A DNA stretch of 64,000 bases. It comes from Doryteuthis pealeii. Its lineage: Eukaryota; Mollusca; Cephalopoda; Myopsida; Loliginidae. Shown here piece by piece: positions 1-11,575 of this stretch (its first letter is position 1; the number at the start of each line of letters is the position of its first letter). The notes beneath the pieces are model-generated. The model had not been told where the DNA came from, ran no database searches, and saw only the letters and a program-made list of their open reading frames with translations. The position numbers and the translations under genes are program-made. The stretch spans positions 49,167,051-49,231,050 of the forward strand of contig CM042142.1 of NCBI GenBank assembly GCA_023376005.1, read 5' to 3'.

Positions 1-1076
1 GTTTTTCTCCAAGCCTTGCAATAAAGTCAGAGTGGTGCAACCATACAATAGTACTGATATGGCTACAGCTTGGAAAAAATTCCCACTTTATTCAGATAGA
101 TCAAACGTCCATATGATCAATAACCTGTCTTGTAGCAATGTGTCCTTCTTACACGTATATTTGACATCACTTTCTGTAGATGAGATATTGCTACAAAGTA
201 GGTGAAAGATACATAAGCAGACATGTGTAAAAGGTAAAGTTATTCAAATAAGAACAAGGTTAATTTATTCTTTAAATTGTTGCTTCATTGTCACCTAAGA
301 AGAGATTGATTCTCTTTCAACGTGAATTACCACCAAACAGAAACAATCTAGTAAGTAACATAAACTAAGTTATTTTGATATGATTAGGCAGTTTAACAGA
401 ATGTCCACCAATGAGATTATATAATTATATTATCTCCGAGACCAAAATTCAACAAACTTTTTTACCACAGCCAATACATAAAATACTTAAAGAGGTCACA
501 GAGTATTAACTCTGGTTCTTATAAAACATTGGTCACTTAAAGGATAAGTACTCAATGCGGAACACTTCGGTTAGGAAAGCAACAACGAACCAAACACATA
601 GTTACGTTTATAAGATTTTATTACAACATGTATATAGGGGGAACGAAGTTCCCCAGACTATATAGAATGCCACAAGTGTCCAAAACATACACAGTATATT
701 CAAGGACAAATAGGTGGAAACCACTTACTGTGAGCAGTGTCATATCTGTGGCCTCTGGCATGCACCATAGGTGTCTGCTGGAGAGAGGTGACAAGCACGT
801 CCAGTTGTTCAGTTGGCATCAGAAGAAGAGGGTTCCCTTCTTGGGTTCCTGTGTCACGTGACCAAAAAGGTCTCCAGACACAGGAGATCTACCAAACCCT
901 CAACAAGGGAGTCTCCCTACAATACCACATTCAATACACATTCAGCGCAATCTAAATCCAACGAACCTTTTATCACAGCCAATACATAAAATACCACATT
1001 CAATACACATTCAGCAATCCAACATTCAACGAACCTTTTATCACAACCAAATGCATAGACAACACATTCATTATGT
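1..1076. other. Intergenic, no gene recognised; short duplicated stretch
   Basis: AT-rich sequence without a recognisable coding region. A phrase of about 60 bp (AACGAACCTTTTATCACA, then AATACATAAAATACCACA) occurs at about 959-1000 and recurs in diverged form at about 1030-1060, so there is a small tandem duplication near 920-1070. Confidence 0.5.
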
Positions 1077-1114
1077 TATATATATATATATAGTACTATA
1101 TATATATATATATA
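1077..1114. repeat. (TA)n microsatellite
   Basis: Nearly uninterrupted TA dinucleotides with a central TAGTACTATA. Confidence 0.9.
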
Positions 1115-1910
1115 AATAACATGCTGGACGCTTCATACTGAGTTATTAGTTTATTTAATAAATACAGTGAAAACTGTACAAAGAAAGAAATAGATAACAT
1201 TCAATTAAAAGATAACAACATTTCAATAGAAAAGAAACATGCTGGTCTGTTTGTTGACATGTCTGATTATGCCTAGGTTGCCATTAGTTCTCTCAGAAAC
1301 AACGCAAGGCATATATTTCTTTGTGATCACATTTTTATTAATTTCAGAATCCGAAAACTTTTTCAACCGTATGTGGGGCGTGAAGAAACGAACACGCAAT
1401 GTCATACAAATTCTTACCGTGTCGCCTCTTTGGCCGCAGTAGTAAAACTAAGTAGGGTTGGTATGTGGACGCTGATTCTTTGGTCCTCTTACCAAATTTC
1501 CTGTGAGTCGCAGTGAATTTAAGGGTTCAGCAGCAACTGACAAAATGGGATTATAAAAAATCAACTAAATTATCATAAGACTAGATATTGTGATGGTAGT
1601 TAAATTGGTAACAAAAGATACCTATATGGAATAAAGTATAGCTAACAGGTAATTTAGTGACCGTTACAGCCTGAGCACTTAATCCAACTCGCGCTCGCTC
1701 AATAAAAAGGCTTATGTAAATTGACACAAACACGTGGGAATGGTATTGTCTCTTTAATGTTAAGCAAGGCACGAAGAGGAGAGTGAGGTGGAGAGAAGAG
1801 AAGCCCCGACAGCAAAGAAAGACAGAAGAGGGAAAAAAGACAGCAGCCCCAGAAAGAATCACAGTTTGTGCGCAGTCAGTACACCAAAGACTGTCACTCA
1901 GGGATAGGCC

Positions 1911-2120
1911 TGCTCATTCACTTGTGCAGATGGCAGATTTTTTTTTTAGACACTACGCCATTTACTTATGGACGGAAAGGTGCCATCAACAAATATAGTT
2001 TGACTAGATATTGAATATAAAAAAAGGCATGCACAGTCACTTGCGTAGATGCAGATTATTTATTCATTTTTGGACACTACGCCATCGTCCTTAGTGGACG
2101 GTAAGGTGCCAACAACGTGT
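1911..2120 (+). repeat. Direct repeat of about 80 bp, two copies
   Basis: A unit with TCACTTGYGYAGATG, then GACACTACGCCAT and TGGACGGWAAGGTGCCA occurs at about 1915-1988 and 2038-2115. Flanking 1115-1910 shows nothing recognisable. Confidence 0.6.
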
Positions 2121-2206
2121 AAATTTTGAAATTGGAATCAATCTGGAAAAAAAATTGGACTACTATTAATACATACCGACATTATGCCAAGTACTGTTTG
2201 ACCAAT

Positions 2207-2650
2207 GTTGGGTCAGTAAACGTAATTCTGGTAGACATAAGTCCAAATAGGGTTATCTTCCCTTGCTGCAGTGTTCGCCGATATGTGGCGTTAGTATATT
2301 TAACCAGCAACCGGAAATTCTGAATCCCTTCCTTCTTTTCTCTCAGACCGGCGACGAGTTCACATGGGTTAGGCGCTTGACGCTTCTAACCCTAAGTGTG
2401 TGTATGTGGGGGGGGGTATGTGCCCCCCAACCAGCTACTAGTAAGTGACATTCCTGCGACGCAAGTCCTACACCTATTCCTTTGTAATACGTTTAAGTAT
2501 CTGCATGTTTAGATATTTGCCTTGAATGTATTCCTCCGTCGCTCACGGAATAAAATATTGTTATTATTCTACAACTTTGTCGGAATATTTTATGTATACA
2601 CGTTGGGAGGTTAATCTATGCCTTCCAACTTTAATATAAGAACTTTATAT
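2207..2650 (+). mobile_element. LTR-like dispersed repeat, copy 1
   Basis: About 440 bp sharing ordered blocks with 5118-5530: TTGGGTCAGTAAA, TTGTTCGCCGATA-like, CCCAACCAGCTA, AAGTCCTACACCTA, ACTTTGTCGGAATATTT, and a terminal hairpin GTTGGGAGGTT...GCCTTCCAAC. An AATAAA-like signal before the terminal hairpin suggests a solo LTR. No termini or TSD could be fixed. Confidence 0.5.
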
Positions 2651-2789
2651 CTTATAACATGTAGAGATATATAATCAACCGACTTACCAAAAGTTACCTG
2701 CCATTTATATAGCAACATTTCCTTTATATATATGGAGTGACAAATTGTTTTAACGTTTGGTTTTAAGATCGCTGATATTTCTGGTGCGT

Positions 2790-2900
2790 ATTCCCATTAC
2801 ATTTGGTGGTCGAACTGAAAAGGAATTAAAGGGAAAAAAGGAAGAGACAAAAACAAAAAGGTAGTTTTAGGAATCAGGTTTTATTCATGGATCATAGCTA
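2790..2900 (-). mobile_element. Partial LTR, 3' end of the GGGGATTAAAATAAAAT family
   Basis: Reverse-strand match to the 3' part of the LTR at 34089-34594: the TTTGGTGGT...CTGAAAAGGAA block, then GGAAGAGACAAAAAC and TTTTATTCA (an AATAAA signal on the reverse strand). Confidence 0.6.
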
Positions 2901-2934
2901 CCTCGTGGAGAGTAAATTCTTCCAGTCCAGTAAT

Positions 2935-3054
2935 AGTGTCTCATCCCAGTTGGTGATACATAGTATATAAGAAGGAATGTCTTGTTGGCAAATAACATTT
3001 GTATGTAAAGTCTTGTGACTGAGAATAAATATACCGCTTACTCGTTTAGAAATA
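2935..3054 (+). repeat. Dispersed repeat, copy 1
   Basis: Shares TATATAAGAAGGAATGTC, GGCAAATA, GTAAAGT and TGAGAATAAATATACC blocks with 3560-3670. It lies directly before a SINE. Confidence 0.55.
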
Positions 3055-3324
3055 AGGCGCGTGGTGTAATGACTAGAGTCGTAGGAAATGGACTCGTCGA
3101 CCCGAGATCAAATCCTAGACGAGGCTGTTTACATTTCCCACAGTGCTAATACCCTTGCGAAAAGGTAATCATCCCCCGACTCTCCCTCCAGCCATGGTAA
3201 ATAGTAGTGTAAACTGGGCCCTTTAAACTTTGGTACGGCAACCAGTCTAAGAGAAGGAAAACCTCTGAATTCAAACCTGTTAAACTCCTCTAAATGAACT
3301 GTGACATCCTGCTTGTGCAGAGAA
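3055..3324 (+). mobile_element. tRNA-derived SINE, family A
   Basis: Starts with GGCGCGTGGTGTAATG (box A-like) and has GATCAAATCC (box B-like) about 50 bp on, so the head is tRNA-derived. The body has CTAATACCCTTG, CTCTCCCTCCAGC and CTGAATTCAAACCTG, and the end is a CATCCTGCTTGTGC tail. This is the most abundant element in the window. Confidence 0.85.
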
Positions 3325-3559
3325 ATAGGTTAATACATACTTGTTTCGAAATAAATTTGTGAATAATCGAAAATAACTGTGAACTCCAGCGAAAGTCATC
3401 CAATTGGGAGGGAGAGAAATTAATGTAGGTTGTTGATATCTCTTCCTCAACAGTATAAAGATAGAGCAATTTAACGACAAAAGTAATAACATTAACAGGT
3501 AGACTTCATGCCTGAACAAACTTAATAGAAGAAATACAAAGCAGAATAGATACGAGAAA

Positions 3560-3670
3560 ATGAGTGATATATAGTTTATAAGAAGTAATGTCCTGTAGGC
3601 AAATAGCCTTTTATGTGTAAAGTATTGAGGCTGAGAACTAAAGATACCACTTACGGGTTTATAAAGTGTC
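3560..3670 (+). repeat. Dispersed repeat, copy 2
   Basis: Diverged second copy of the unit at 2935-3054. 3325-3560 and 3670-4430 show no other recognisable feature. Confidence 0.5.
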
Positions 3671-4429
3671 TCGTGTACAATGCACGGTATACCTAAGAGA
3701 ACAAAGCCCACTGTCATGTAGATAAAAGACGCAAAAGCCGGGGGATCAGAAAGCTCTCCTGTATCAAGTATTCGGAATGCCCGTGTGTGTGTTGGGGGGG
3801 GGTACACCCCTGTGGACAGATGTGTTTAGTAGGTTAGGTCGATTTTGGAACTGAAACGTCTCCCATGTGGCGAAAGTTGTAAATTAACATGAAAAATCAC
3901 CACACAAAATATTTTTCTTCAAAACTTTGTGTTCATAAATTTCACTCTTTCAAAGTGTTATCACTGTTACAGATTAATTATTCGGTAAAAAAAAAAAGCA
4001 TATCTGAGGTGTCGGTGATGATGGCGACATAATTTCAATTTGAATTCATATTTAATTCGTTTCATTTAAAATGACAACTTTTTCCTGTTTTTAAATACTG
4101 AAATTGCTAAATTTTTCTAACCAATTTCTAGACTAAATTTTGCGAAAACGAGGATTTTTGGTGCATTTTAGTAGACTATCTTTGGTGCTATTTCCTCAAA
4201 CAATGATCCATATAAGAGATCTAAATCTTGATAGCAGTATTTACTATACCGACACACAACTTTTGCTTTTGAGAATTTATATTTTTATAAAAGCGAAAGA
4301 TCAACCTACCCTAGTGTTTTGCCTACTGAGGGAATAAGATTATTTACGGGGTTCGAAGGAGCTCTTATTTCTCCGTAGTTGTAGGCAAATTGTCGGACAA
4401 AGAAGACAAACACACAATGGAAATTTAAT

Positions 4430-4945
4430 ACATGTATTGACAAATAATATAAGAACTTGTTGCAAATTTTATTGGTATTTGCTACGAGACTTATCTGTGA
4501 GTTAAGCAGTTTGTTGTAGAAGTTGGAATGTTGATAGGACGCTTCTTCGGACGTTTCACGTTCTTCCTGGTAACCGGTTCTGTGATAAGTGAAAGTAGGG
4601 GATGCTATTTTAGAAGCTTCTCGCCTGGGTAACAGATGCTTTGCCCTTTTCAAGTAGACTATTTGGTCCTCAGCCCTCTGTAGTGTGCTATTGCGACAGC
4701 CTTGTAGTATGCTGACACAATGCCTTAGAAAGTGTGCTGTGGACAAACGCCATCGTCCAAGTCGAGGGTCTGTAGATAAGTGAGCCTTGTTTTTGGGCTA
4801 AGTGATGAGAGCGTTTATTTTTACGTCTCTCCTCCAGTAACTGCTATGCGATAAGTGAAGAAATTTGGTTTTGGTGCCGACATACGATGTTGGCTATTCG
4901 CCCTCTAGCGGCAATGGAAGATAATTCACTAGGGAATTTCCGATA
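4430..4945 (+). repeat. Dispersed repeat of unknown class, copy 1
   Basis: Blocks shared in order with 33655-33910: GACTTATCT, GTGATAAGTGAAA, TTGGYTATTCGCCCTCTRG-like and AGATAATTCMACTA. Unclassified. Confidence 0.5.
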
Positions 4946-5117
4946 GAACGACTTCGAAGCAGACACACAAAGGAGGACCACTTCTACGAACTCAAATAAG
5001 TATCATCAAGCATTAACTCCTTTTTTTATTTAAGACAATTAGCGCCAAACGAAACTGTTTTAACAACTCTTATGGCTGGAGGGTCTATAAGGATTTGACT
5101 TTGGTGGCATTCCTTTT

Positions 5118-5530
5118 TTGGGTCAGTAAAATGGTAATTCCGATTGGACATGAGTCCAATAGGGTTGTCTCCCCTTGCTGCGGTTGTTCGCCGATAGGTG
5201 GCTAGGGTATTTAGGCCGCAGTGGGACAGGCAAACACTTCATATGGTTTAGATGCTTGTGCCTCTTACCCTTAAGGGGGGCCTTTGCCTCCCAACCAGCT
5301 ATCAGTAAGTGACATTTCCTAGGACGTAAGTCCTACACCTAATTTCTTTATGCATGTTTATATATTTGTCCTGAATGTATTTCTATGTGCTCCGTATTAA
5401 AGTCTGTCTGTTATTATATATAACTTTGTCGGAATATTTCATGTACACACATATACCCACGTTGGAAGGTTACCCTGAGCCTTCCAACTTATTATAAGAA
5501 CTTTAAACCTTATAGCTTTTTATACTACCG
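5118..5530 (+). mobile_element. LTR-like dispersed repeat, copy 2
   Basis: Second copy of the repeat at 2207-2650, with the same block order and terminal hairpin (GTTGGAAGGTTACC...GCCTTCCAAC). 5531-6020 after it has no recognised feature. Confidence 0.5.
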
Positions 5531-6024
5531 GTCGAAACGACACTTAGTTGTCTAACGAAAGGACCGTGGAAAGTAAGGGCAATAATCCCAACAACCGCCA
5601 CGTCTATGTCTCCTCACATCCTACACTAACTATTCTTTTGCGTCTTATCGATTTTTGCTTTGATATAATTGATACTTGTGACATTATTTTATACTCCTGC
5701 CTACTGTAATTAGTCTTTCTTTGCTCTTTTTAGTGTATTGTTCGAGTCCTCGAATTGTCGCAACAATCCTCAATGCTAGCAAGACATCTTCCTCCTTTTC
5801 TAGATACATATAGTCTGTTTATGTTATCTCTCAGGTGTAATGCATTGTGCATCATTATCAGGTTCCTTGTCTTTTGGTCCATCTGTCAGAGCTCCTTTCT
5901 TGTCCATTTTAAGAATGGTTCAGAGTATCTTACAAGGGAGACAGCCCAAGTGTTTATTCCTTGGACGAGATTTCTGCACTAGAGCTTGGTTTTAAGAAGA
6001 TTTCTTGTTTTTCTGGGGTAAGCA

Positions 6025-6145
6025 AGTAAAGTAACGGTGTAGTCTATTGTCGGTATCAGCCGGACAGTGAGGGAGTCTATCCCCTTTTTGCTAGCACTAG
6101 ACCAGGAGATTGCTAGCACTAGACCAGGGATATCCCCCTGGCCTA
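6025..6145 (-). mobile_element. Partial tRNA-derived SINE, family B
   Basis: Reverse-strand tail of family B: TATTGTCGGTATCAGCC, GAGGGAGTCTATCCCC and GCTAGCACTAGACCAG. The last block is duplicated in tandem. Confidence 0.7.
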
Positions 6146-6354
6146 GGAAGCGACTACACTCAGTTAAGACCAGACTCGAATTGTCCAAGAGATTCTTTTG
6201 GGGGTCAGGGGACAGTCCTTTTTGTGGACATGAGCAGAAAGTTCTTCCGGTGAAGGCCCCATGGGAGTTTTAATACCCACAAGTTTTATAAAAAAAAACT
6301 TCACATGAAATAAAGAAAGTGGCATTACTTTTTATTCACTCCTTAAGACTTTTT

Positions 6355-6598
6355 GACCATATGACCTTTAGCACCCCTTTTGCGATCTCGTTTCATAAGG
6401 ACATTTTTTTCATTTACACTGTCAAAATCCGGTTGTTTGTTAACAAACGATTTTTAGAGTTTTTTAATTATAAAACTAACCCCTAACCCTAACCCACCCC
6501 TAACCCCTAACAAACTGCCAGATTTTGACGGTGTAAATGAAAAACAATGTCCATATGAAACCAGATCACAAAAGGAGTGCCTAAAGGTCATATGATCC
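6355..6598. mobile_element. Foldback MITE with telomere-like core, copy A
   Basis: 244 bp. The left end GACCATATGACCTTTAG mirrors the right end CTAAAGGTCATATGATCC, and the terminal inverted repeats run about 85 bp. Perfect 8-bp TSD GACTTTTT at 6347-6354 and 6599-6606. The core holds CTAACCCCTAACCCTAACCC. A second copy in inverse orientation lies at 10137-10394. Confidence 0.9.
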
Positions 6599-6606
6599 GA
6601 CTTTTT

Positions 6607-6800
6607 CACACCAGTTTTAGCTGGTGGTCTTTTACTGCAGTCTGGCTGACAGTCAGATTCTTCAGGTCTTGTAGATGGCATTACTTTTTGACTCACCCTC
6701 GTATAACTCCTCAAGACTTTTTCCCACCAGTTTTAGCTGGTGGTCTTTTACTTCCGTCTGGGTGACAGTCAGATTCTTCGGGTCTTGTGGATGTTTTAAA
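6607..6800 (-). mobile_element. Two tandem non-LTR retrotransposon 3' tails
   Basis: The block ACCAGTTTTAGCTGGTGGTC, then TGACAGTCAGATTCTTC occurs at 6612-6670 and 6725-6785. It matches the 3' tail of the element at 9017-9770 (reverse strand). The MITE at 6355 is inserted in the upstream unit. Confidence 0.65.
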
Positions 6801-7079
6801 ATTAAACTTAGCCCAGACTACTTTCTGAATGAGTAAGAGACAAATCTTCTCGGGTTTCTCTCGAGCCAGATACGAAAGATGTTCCTTTTGATTCTGGCCA
6901 GATATAAATGTCAAGTGGATGAGCATGTTTAAGTATCTGCTTTTTCTACGGTCAATGACATTTTTGTGCCTTTCAGCATATAATGCCACACTGCAAGATT
7001 CTAAACTCAAAAGCTTCTATTACTGTTATGTAATGGTCATCACCAACATCTTGGTGTCTAGATAAGATATATGTATATA

Positions 7080-7300
7080 TATTTACCAACCCCTCCGCAT
7101 GAGCAGGATGTGACACAAGGTCAATTTCTTAAGCGCAGTTCAACAGGTTTGAATTCAGAGTTTTCCTTCTCCTAGACCGGTTGCCTAACCAAGGTTAAAG
7201 AGCCCAGTCTGCCCTACTATTTATCCATAGCTGGAGGGAGAGTAGTTGGATTCATACCTTTCCCAAGGGTGTTAGCGCTAAGTGAAATGCAATTACCACT
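7080..7300 (-). mobile_element. SINE family A, truncated
   Basis: Reverse orientation: ATTTACCAACCCCTCCGCAT, GAATTCAGAGTTTTCC, TATCCATAGCTGGAGGGAG and GCGCTAAGTGAAATG. It lacks the tRNA-like head. Confidence 0.85.
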
Positions 7301-7310
7301 CTATATATCT

Positions 7311-7500
7311 ATTTACCAACCCCTCCGCACGAGCAGGATGTGATACAAGGTCAATTTCTTAAGCGGGTTCAACAGGTTTGAATTTAGAGTTTTCCTTCTC
7401 CTAGACTGGTTACCTAGCCATGGTTAAAGAACCCAGTCTGCCCTGCTATTTACCCATAGCTGGAGGGAGAGTAGGATTCATACCTTTCCCAAGGGTATTC
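7311..7500 (-). mobile_element. SINE family A, truncated, in tandem with the previous copy
   Basis: Second reverse-strand copy starting 11 bp after the first, ending at AAGGGTATT without the tRNA-like head. Confidence 0.85.
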
Positions 7501-7504
7501 CCAC

Positions 7505-8320
7505 ACTATATAGGATACTAGAAGTGGCTACCCAGCGTCACCTGGGTAGTGCGGAGGTAAAAACGTTAGTTTCGCAGATCCATTATTACTGAATCACGAG
7601 TTGTATCCTTGAAGGATGCCTCCATTAAAATCCCTATGTAAAAAAGACATTTCGTTGATCCAGCCACTCTGAAAATAAAAATTAATGTCTACTATACAAA
7701 ATATTAAATGCAAAAAAAAAAAAAAAATTCTATACTGTTATGATTTAAATTCTATTTTTTAATTATCTTCACTAATATAAATCAAGCCTTCGTTATTTTT
7801 GCTCAAAAATCAAGATCTGGTGATAGTGAATGTGTATATATATTTACTTTGTCGTTAATTGTTTTATTTTCATAGTTTCCTCCAGACATACACACAAACT
7901 GCCCTTTATATATGTACTAGCAGCGGCTACCTGACATTGCCGGGGAAGAGGAGGATTTTTTTAAGTTAGTCCCGCAGATCCATTATTACTGAATCGTGAG
8001 TTGAATCCTTGTGGGATGCCCCATTTAAATCCTTATGTAAATAAACAAAAAGACCTTGCATTTATCCAGCTACTCTAAAAAGAAATGTTAATGTCTACTA
8101 TCTAAAATATTAAATGAAAAAAAATTCATGCTGTTATCATTTAAATTTATTTTTTTAATTATCTTCATGAATATAAATCAAATCTCTATTATTTTTGCTC
8201 AAAAACCAAGCCCTGGTGATATTTAATGTGTATATATATTTATTTTGTCGTCAATTGTTTTATTTTCGAGGTTTCCTCTGGACATGCATATACACACAAC
8301 TGCCCTTTATATATGCATTG
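7505..8320 (+). repeat. Tandem pair of a 400 bp unit
   Basis: Two units (about 7512-7916 and 7917-8315) share TACTAGMAGYGGCTACC, CAGATCCATTATTACTGAAT, TTAATGTCTACTAT, TTTTTGCTCAAAAA and ACTGCCCTTTATATATG. A third partial copy is at about 41125-41200. The CTAGMAGYGGCTACCYGG start is a recurrent repeat terminus, but I cannot name the family. Confidence 0.75.
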
Positions 8321-8335
8321 ATAGATAGATGATTG

Positions 8336-8610
8336 GAGGCACGTGGTGTAGTGGTGTAGTGGTTAGAGTCATAGGAAAACCTGGACGAGGCTGTTTGCAT
8401 TTCACATCATGTTAATACTCTTGGGAAAGGTATGCATTCAATTACTCTCCCTCCAGCTATGGGTAAATAGTAAGGCAGACTGGACTCTTTAACCATGGCT
8501 AGGTAACGTGTCTAGAAGAAGAAAAACTCTGAATTCAAACCTGTTAAACTCTGCTTGACAAATTGAACTTGTGTCACATCCTGCTCGTGTGTGGGGGGGG
8601 GGCGCTAAAT
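8336..8610 (+). mobile_element. SINE family A
   Basis: Head GGCACGTGGTGTAG (GTGTAG duplicated, box B region partly deleted), then the usual body and CATCCTGCTCGTG tail with a poly-G run. Confidence 0.85.
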
Positions 8611-8769
8611 ATATATGATGGATATGATTGACTGGGAAATCATATAACTGTGTAAACAAATGATTATTACTATCAAATGGTAATAGTTACTTGAAACCAC
8701 ATAATTGTGTTTATTAGATTATTAGAATTAGGTAGGGACACTTGAAACCATATTACTGTGTGCAAACAA

Positions 8770-8810
<41 letters not shown>
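8770..8810. repeat. (ATT)n microsatellite
   Basis: About 13 ATT repeats. It sits among alternating TTGAAACCATATAATTGTGT phrases (8620-9000) that recur every 60-90 bp and look like a degenerate tandem array. Confidence 0.85.
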
Positions 8811-9016
8811 TTAGGAATAATCACTTGAAATTTTGTATAAATTATTAGCATTAGATAGGAATACTTGATGCCATATAATTGTGTGCAAACAAATCCTTAT
8901 TATTAAATTACAATAGTTTCTTGAAACTATATAATTACATATAAATTATTAGTATCACATAGGAACACTTGAAACCATATAATAGTATTAATTATCAATA
9001 TTATCATTACTCCTTG

Positions 9017-9215
9017 TGATACCAGTGATAGCTGATGGTCATTCACTGGAGTCTGAATGACAGCAAGTCTTCTCAGGTCTACAGGACTCTTCTGAGTATT
9101 CTAGTCGATCTTAACTATGCTGTTGTCTGTAGAATTTCGATTCTTCCTCTGATTTCCAATTCCTCCAGTTTTTTTTCCAAACTCTTGGGGACCATTTTAA
9201 GGCCAGCAATTACAA

Positions 9216-9216
<1 letters not shown>
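9017..9216 (-). mobile_element. Non-LTR retrotransposon 3' end, truncated
   Basis: Reverse-strand match to the last 200 bp of the copy that follows (ACCAGTGATAGCTGATGGTC, then TCTTCTGAGTATTCTAG), bounded by ATT repeats. Confidence 0.65.

Positions 9217-9256
<40 letters not shown>
9217..9256. repeat. (ATT)n microsatellite, tail of a retrotransposon
   Basis: Perfect ATT repeats at the 3' end of the reverse-strand element at 9257-9770. Confidence 0.85.
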
Positions 9257-9257
<1 letters not shown>

Positions 9258-9775
9258 GAGTTTTTCACACCAGTGTAAGCTGATGGTCTTTCACTGAAGT
9301 CTGAGTAACAACAAGTCTCCTCAGGTTTCCAGGACTCTTCTGAATACTCTAGCCAATTGCAGCAATGCAGTAGTCTGAATGGTCTCAATTCTTCATCTGA
9401 TTTCCAATTCACCCAAATTCTTTTCCAGAGCTTTGTGGATCGTTCCAAGGGCACCAATTACAATTGGTACAACCTTCTTCATGTTCCACAGTTTTCTTAA
9501 TTCTCTGGCAAAGTCCAAGTATTTGTTTACCTTTTTGGTTTCTTTCATTTTCACTCAGTGGTCGTCCAGGACGGCAAAATCCATGAGATGACAGGTTCTC
9601 TTCTTCTTGTCAATCAATACTAGGTCAGGTCTCCTGACTGGGATTAGGTGATCCATCTGTACTTCAAAGTCCCAGAGAAATTTTATGTGTCTCATTCTCC
9701 GGGACAGGTTCAGGCTTGTGCATATACCATTTAGTTGTATGGTGAAAAAAAAAGCCACAAAAAAACACATTCTGG
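9257..9775 (-). pseudogene. Non-LTR retrotransposon C-terminus, broken
   Basis: On the reverse strand, read across stops, it gives phrases diagnostic of a widespread LINE C-terminal region: WDFEVQMDHLIPVRRPDLV, MDFAVLDDH (stop), KYLDFARELRKLWNMKKV and VPIVIGALGTIHKALEKNLG. Stops and the missing upstream RT domain show a 5'-truncated dead copy. The (ATT)n at its downstream end is the retroposition tail. 9776-10128 is AT-rich with no feature seen. Confidence 0.8.
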
Positions 9776-10136
9776 GTGGTGTAAAAATTTATTTTTGAAG
9801 GATATTGCCTGAGTTGGGGAGGGGGGTTAAAAATTCTGTGTCAGAGGGTTTATATCATAAGTAAGTAAAATCATCAAATTTGAAGAGTAAAAAATAAAAT
9901 AATTTGAAATGGAAACTTAGTTCTGTCCTCCTCAAATGAACTGTTGTGTGCATCTATTAATTATTAATCAAATAATTATTTTGAATATTTTACATAAAAT
10001 CATAAGTATTTATTTATTGTAAACTTTTAGTTAACTTCATATTACTGAAAAAAGGGTGAGAGTAAAAAATAATTTTTTAAATTAATTACAAATTTTGCAA
10101 ATAATTTTTTCCATTTAAAGTCATAATACAATTATT

Positions 10137-10394
10137 GGACCATATGACCTTTAGGCACCCCTTCTGTGATCTCGACTCACAAGGACACTTTTCTCATTTA
10201 CACCGTCAGAATCCGGTTGTTTGTTAGGGGTTAGGTTTAGGGTTAAGGGTTAGGGTTAGGGGTTAGTTTTATAATTAAAAAATAAAACTCTAAAAATTGT
10301 CTGTTAACAATTAACCGGATTTTGATGGTGTAAATGGAAAAAAAAGTCCCACAAATCAAGATCACAAAAGGGGTGCCTAAAGGTTTTATGGTCC
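10137..10394. mobile_element. Foldback MITE with telomere-like core, copy B
   Basis: 258 bp, starting GGACCATATGACCTTTAGG and ending in the mirrored form GGTCC. Perfect 8-bp TSD CAATTATT at 10129-10136 and 10395-10402. The core TTAGGGTTAAGGGTTAGGG is in the opposite orientation to copy A (6355), so the two copies are inserted in opposite directions. Confidence 0.9.
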
Positions 10395-10549
10395 CAATTA
10401 TTTAATTAATTTCACAGTTTATATAGTTTACTTATTTAAATAATATATAGCTTATTTATTCAATTGTCATTATTACTATGGAAAGGATTCAAATGTTGAA
10501 TTATTAGGAACAGATTTTATTTATTTTATCAATACTGATTTTTTTCATT

Positions 10550-10665
10550 CTATGCATTGGCGATTTTTGTTATTGTGATGTAAGCAGAGACATAGTTTCG
10601 GTTACAGACAAATAGAGACCAAATCTCCATTATTAATAGATTAGATGGGAACATTTGAAATCCTG
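10550..10665 (-). repeat. Short dispersed repeat (TTTCGGTTACAGACA unit)
   Basis: Shares ATAGTTTCGGTTACAGACA and AATCTCCATTAT with 50600-50670, and in reverse with the tandem pair at 13075-13310. Confidence 0.55.
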
Positions 10666-10690
10666 TCTCTGTGAGCAAATAAATTATCAT

Positions 10691-10692
<2 letters not shown>

Positions 10693-10778
<86 letters not shown>
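10693..10778. repeat. (AC)n(AT)n compound microsatellite
   Basis: About 16 AC repeats followed by about 27 AT repeats with one slip. 10779-11270 after it holds no recognised gene. Confidence 0.95.
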
Positions 10779-10781
<3 letters not shown>

Positions 10782-11276
10782 TAGTGGGGGGTTGTGTATG
10801 GAAAAGTAATAATAAAAGTGAAAAATAAGAAACGTGAGGATGATTTATTAATATTTGAAAAATGAAATGTTGACATTAAAATGTTTTGATTGTTATATAC
10901 ATATCAGATATTTATCTATAATTAAATATACTAGCAAATATGTATCTTCAGTCTTCTTCAAGACAATTCATATATCAACTGTTGATGTTGGTTTTTGTTT
11001 ATTATGTGATATGAAAAAGAATATTCATGCATTTGAATTTCATCACAACAGTATTTAAAAAAAACAAAACAGCATTTCTGTTTGAAAGAATGTGATTGGA
11101 ACACTGTGCATGTAAACCCTTGCAATATTTAAGACCCTGGCAGGGTAAGAGACAATGTCTTTATTGTTCAACAGAGGTAAACTGAAGTTGAGAATGGGTT
11201 TCTTGGACCGTCAGGTGACACTCCACAAGGCCCCAAGGGACATGCCTATTCTTAAGGGAGATAATTATTTATTGTT

Positions 11277-11575
11277 TCCCTAACAATCTATTATTATACT
11301 AAAGCTGAGATTATCACCTTTTAATGTCTAAAGACTTTTTTCCGGTTAGTTTAATTACACGAAAGTTATACTAAATTACTCCTTAGTTTTTAGGATTACG
11401 TTATGTTTGAAAAAAATTCCATTTAATTGGTTCTAATTAGTCGTAATTTGCAATTAATTTCTATATATCACTCTTTTCTCTCTATGTCTCTCATGATTAC
11501 ACCCTCGTTAAATGTGTTGGTCTATCTAGAGAGTAAAAGAAAGAGTGATTAAGAGAGACATTTAACAACTCACTT
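11277..11575. mobile_element. Dispersed 300 bp repeat, inverted relative to 63378-63705
   Basis: Blocks shared on opposite strands with 63378-63705: CTAAAGCTGAG, ATTGGTTCTAATTAGTCGTA, TATGTTTGAAAAAAATT and TTAAATGTCTCTC. Probably a non-autonomous DNA transposon. 11576-12010 shows only poly-A/T-rich DNA. Confidence 0.6.

Noticed and set aside
3280..3807. 175-codon reverse-strand open frame, strongly hydrophobic
   Set aside because: It overlaps the SINE A tail and a dispersed repeat (3560-3670), matches no family I know, and its hydrophobicity follows from A/T-rich codons.
10220..10270. Chromosome end or internal telomere
   Set aside because: The TTAGGG-like units are few, degenerate and enclosed in a MITE with a TSD.
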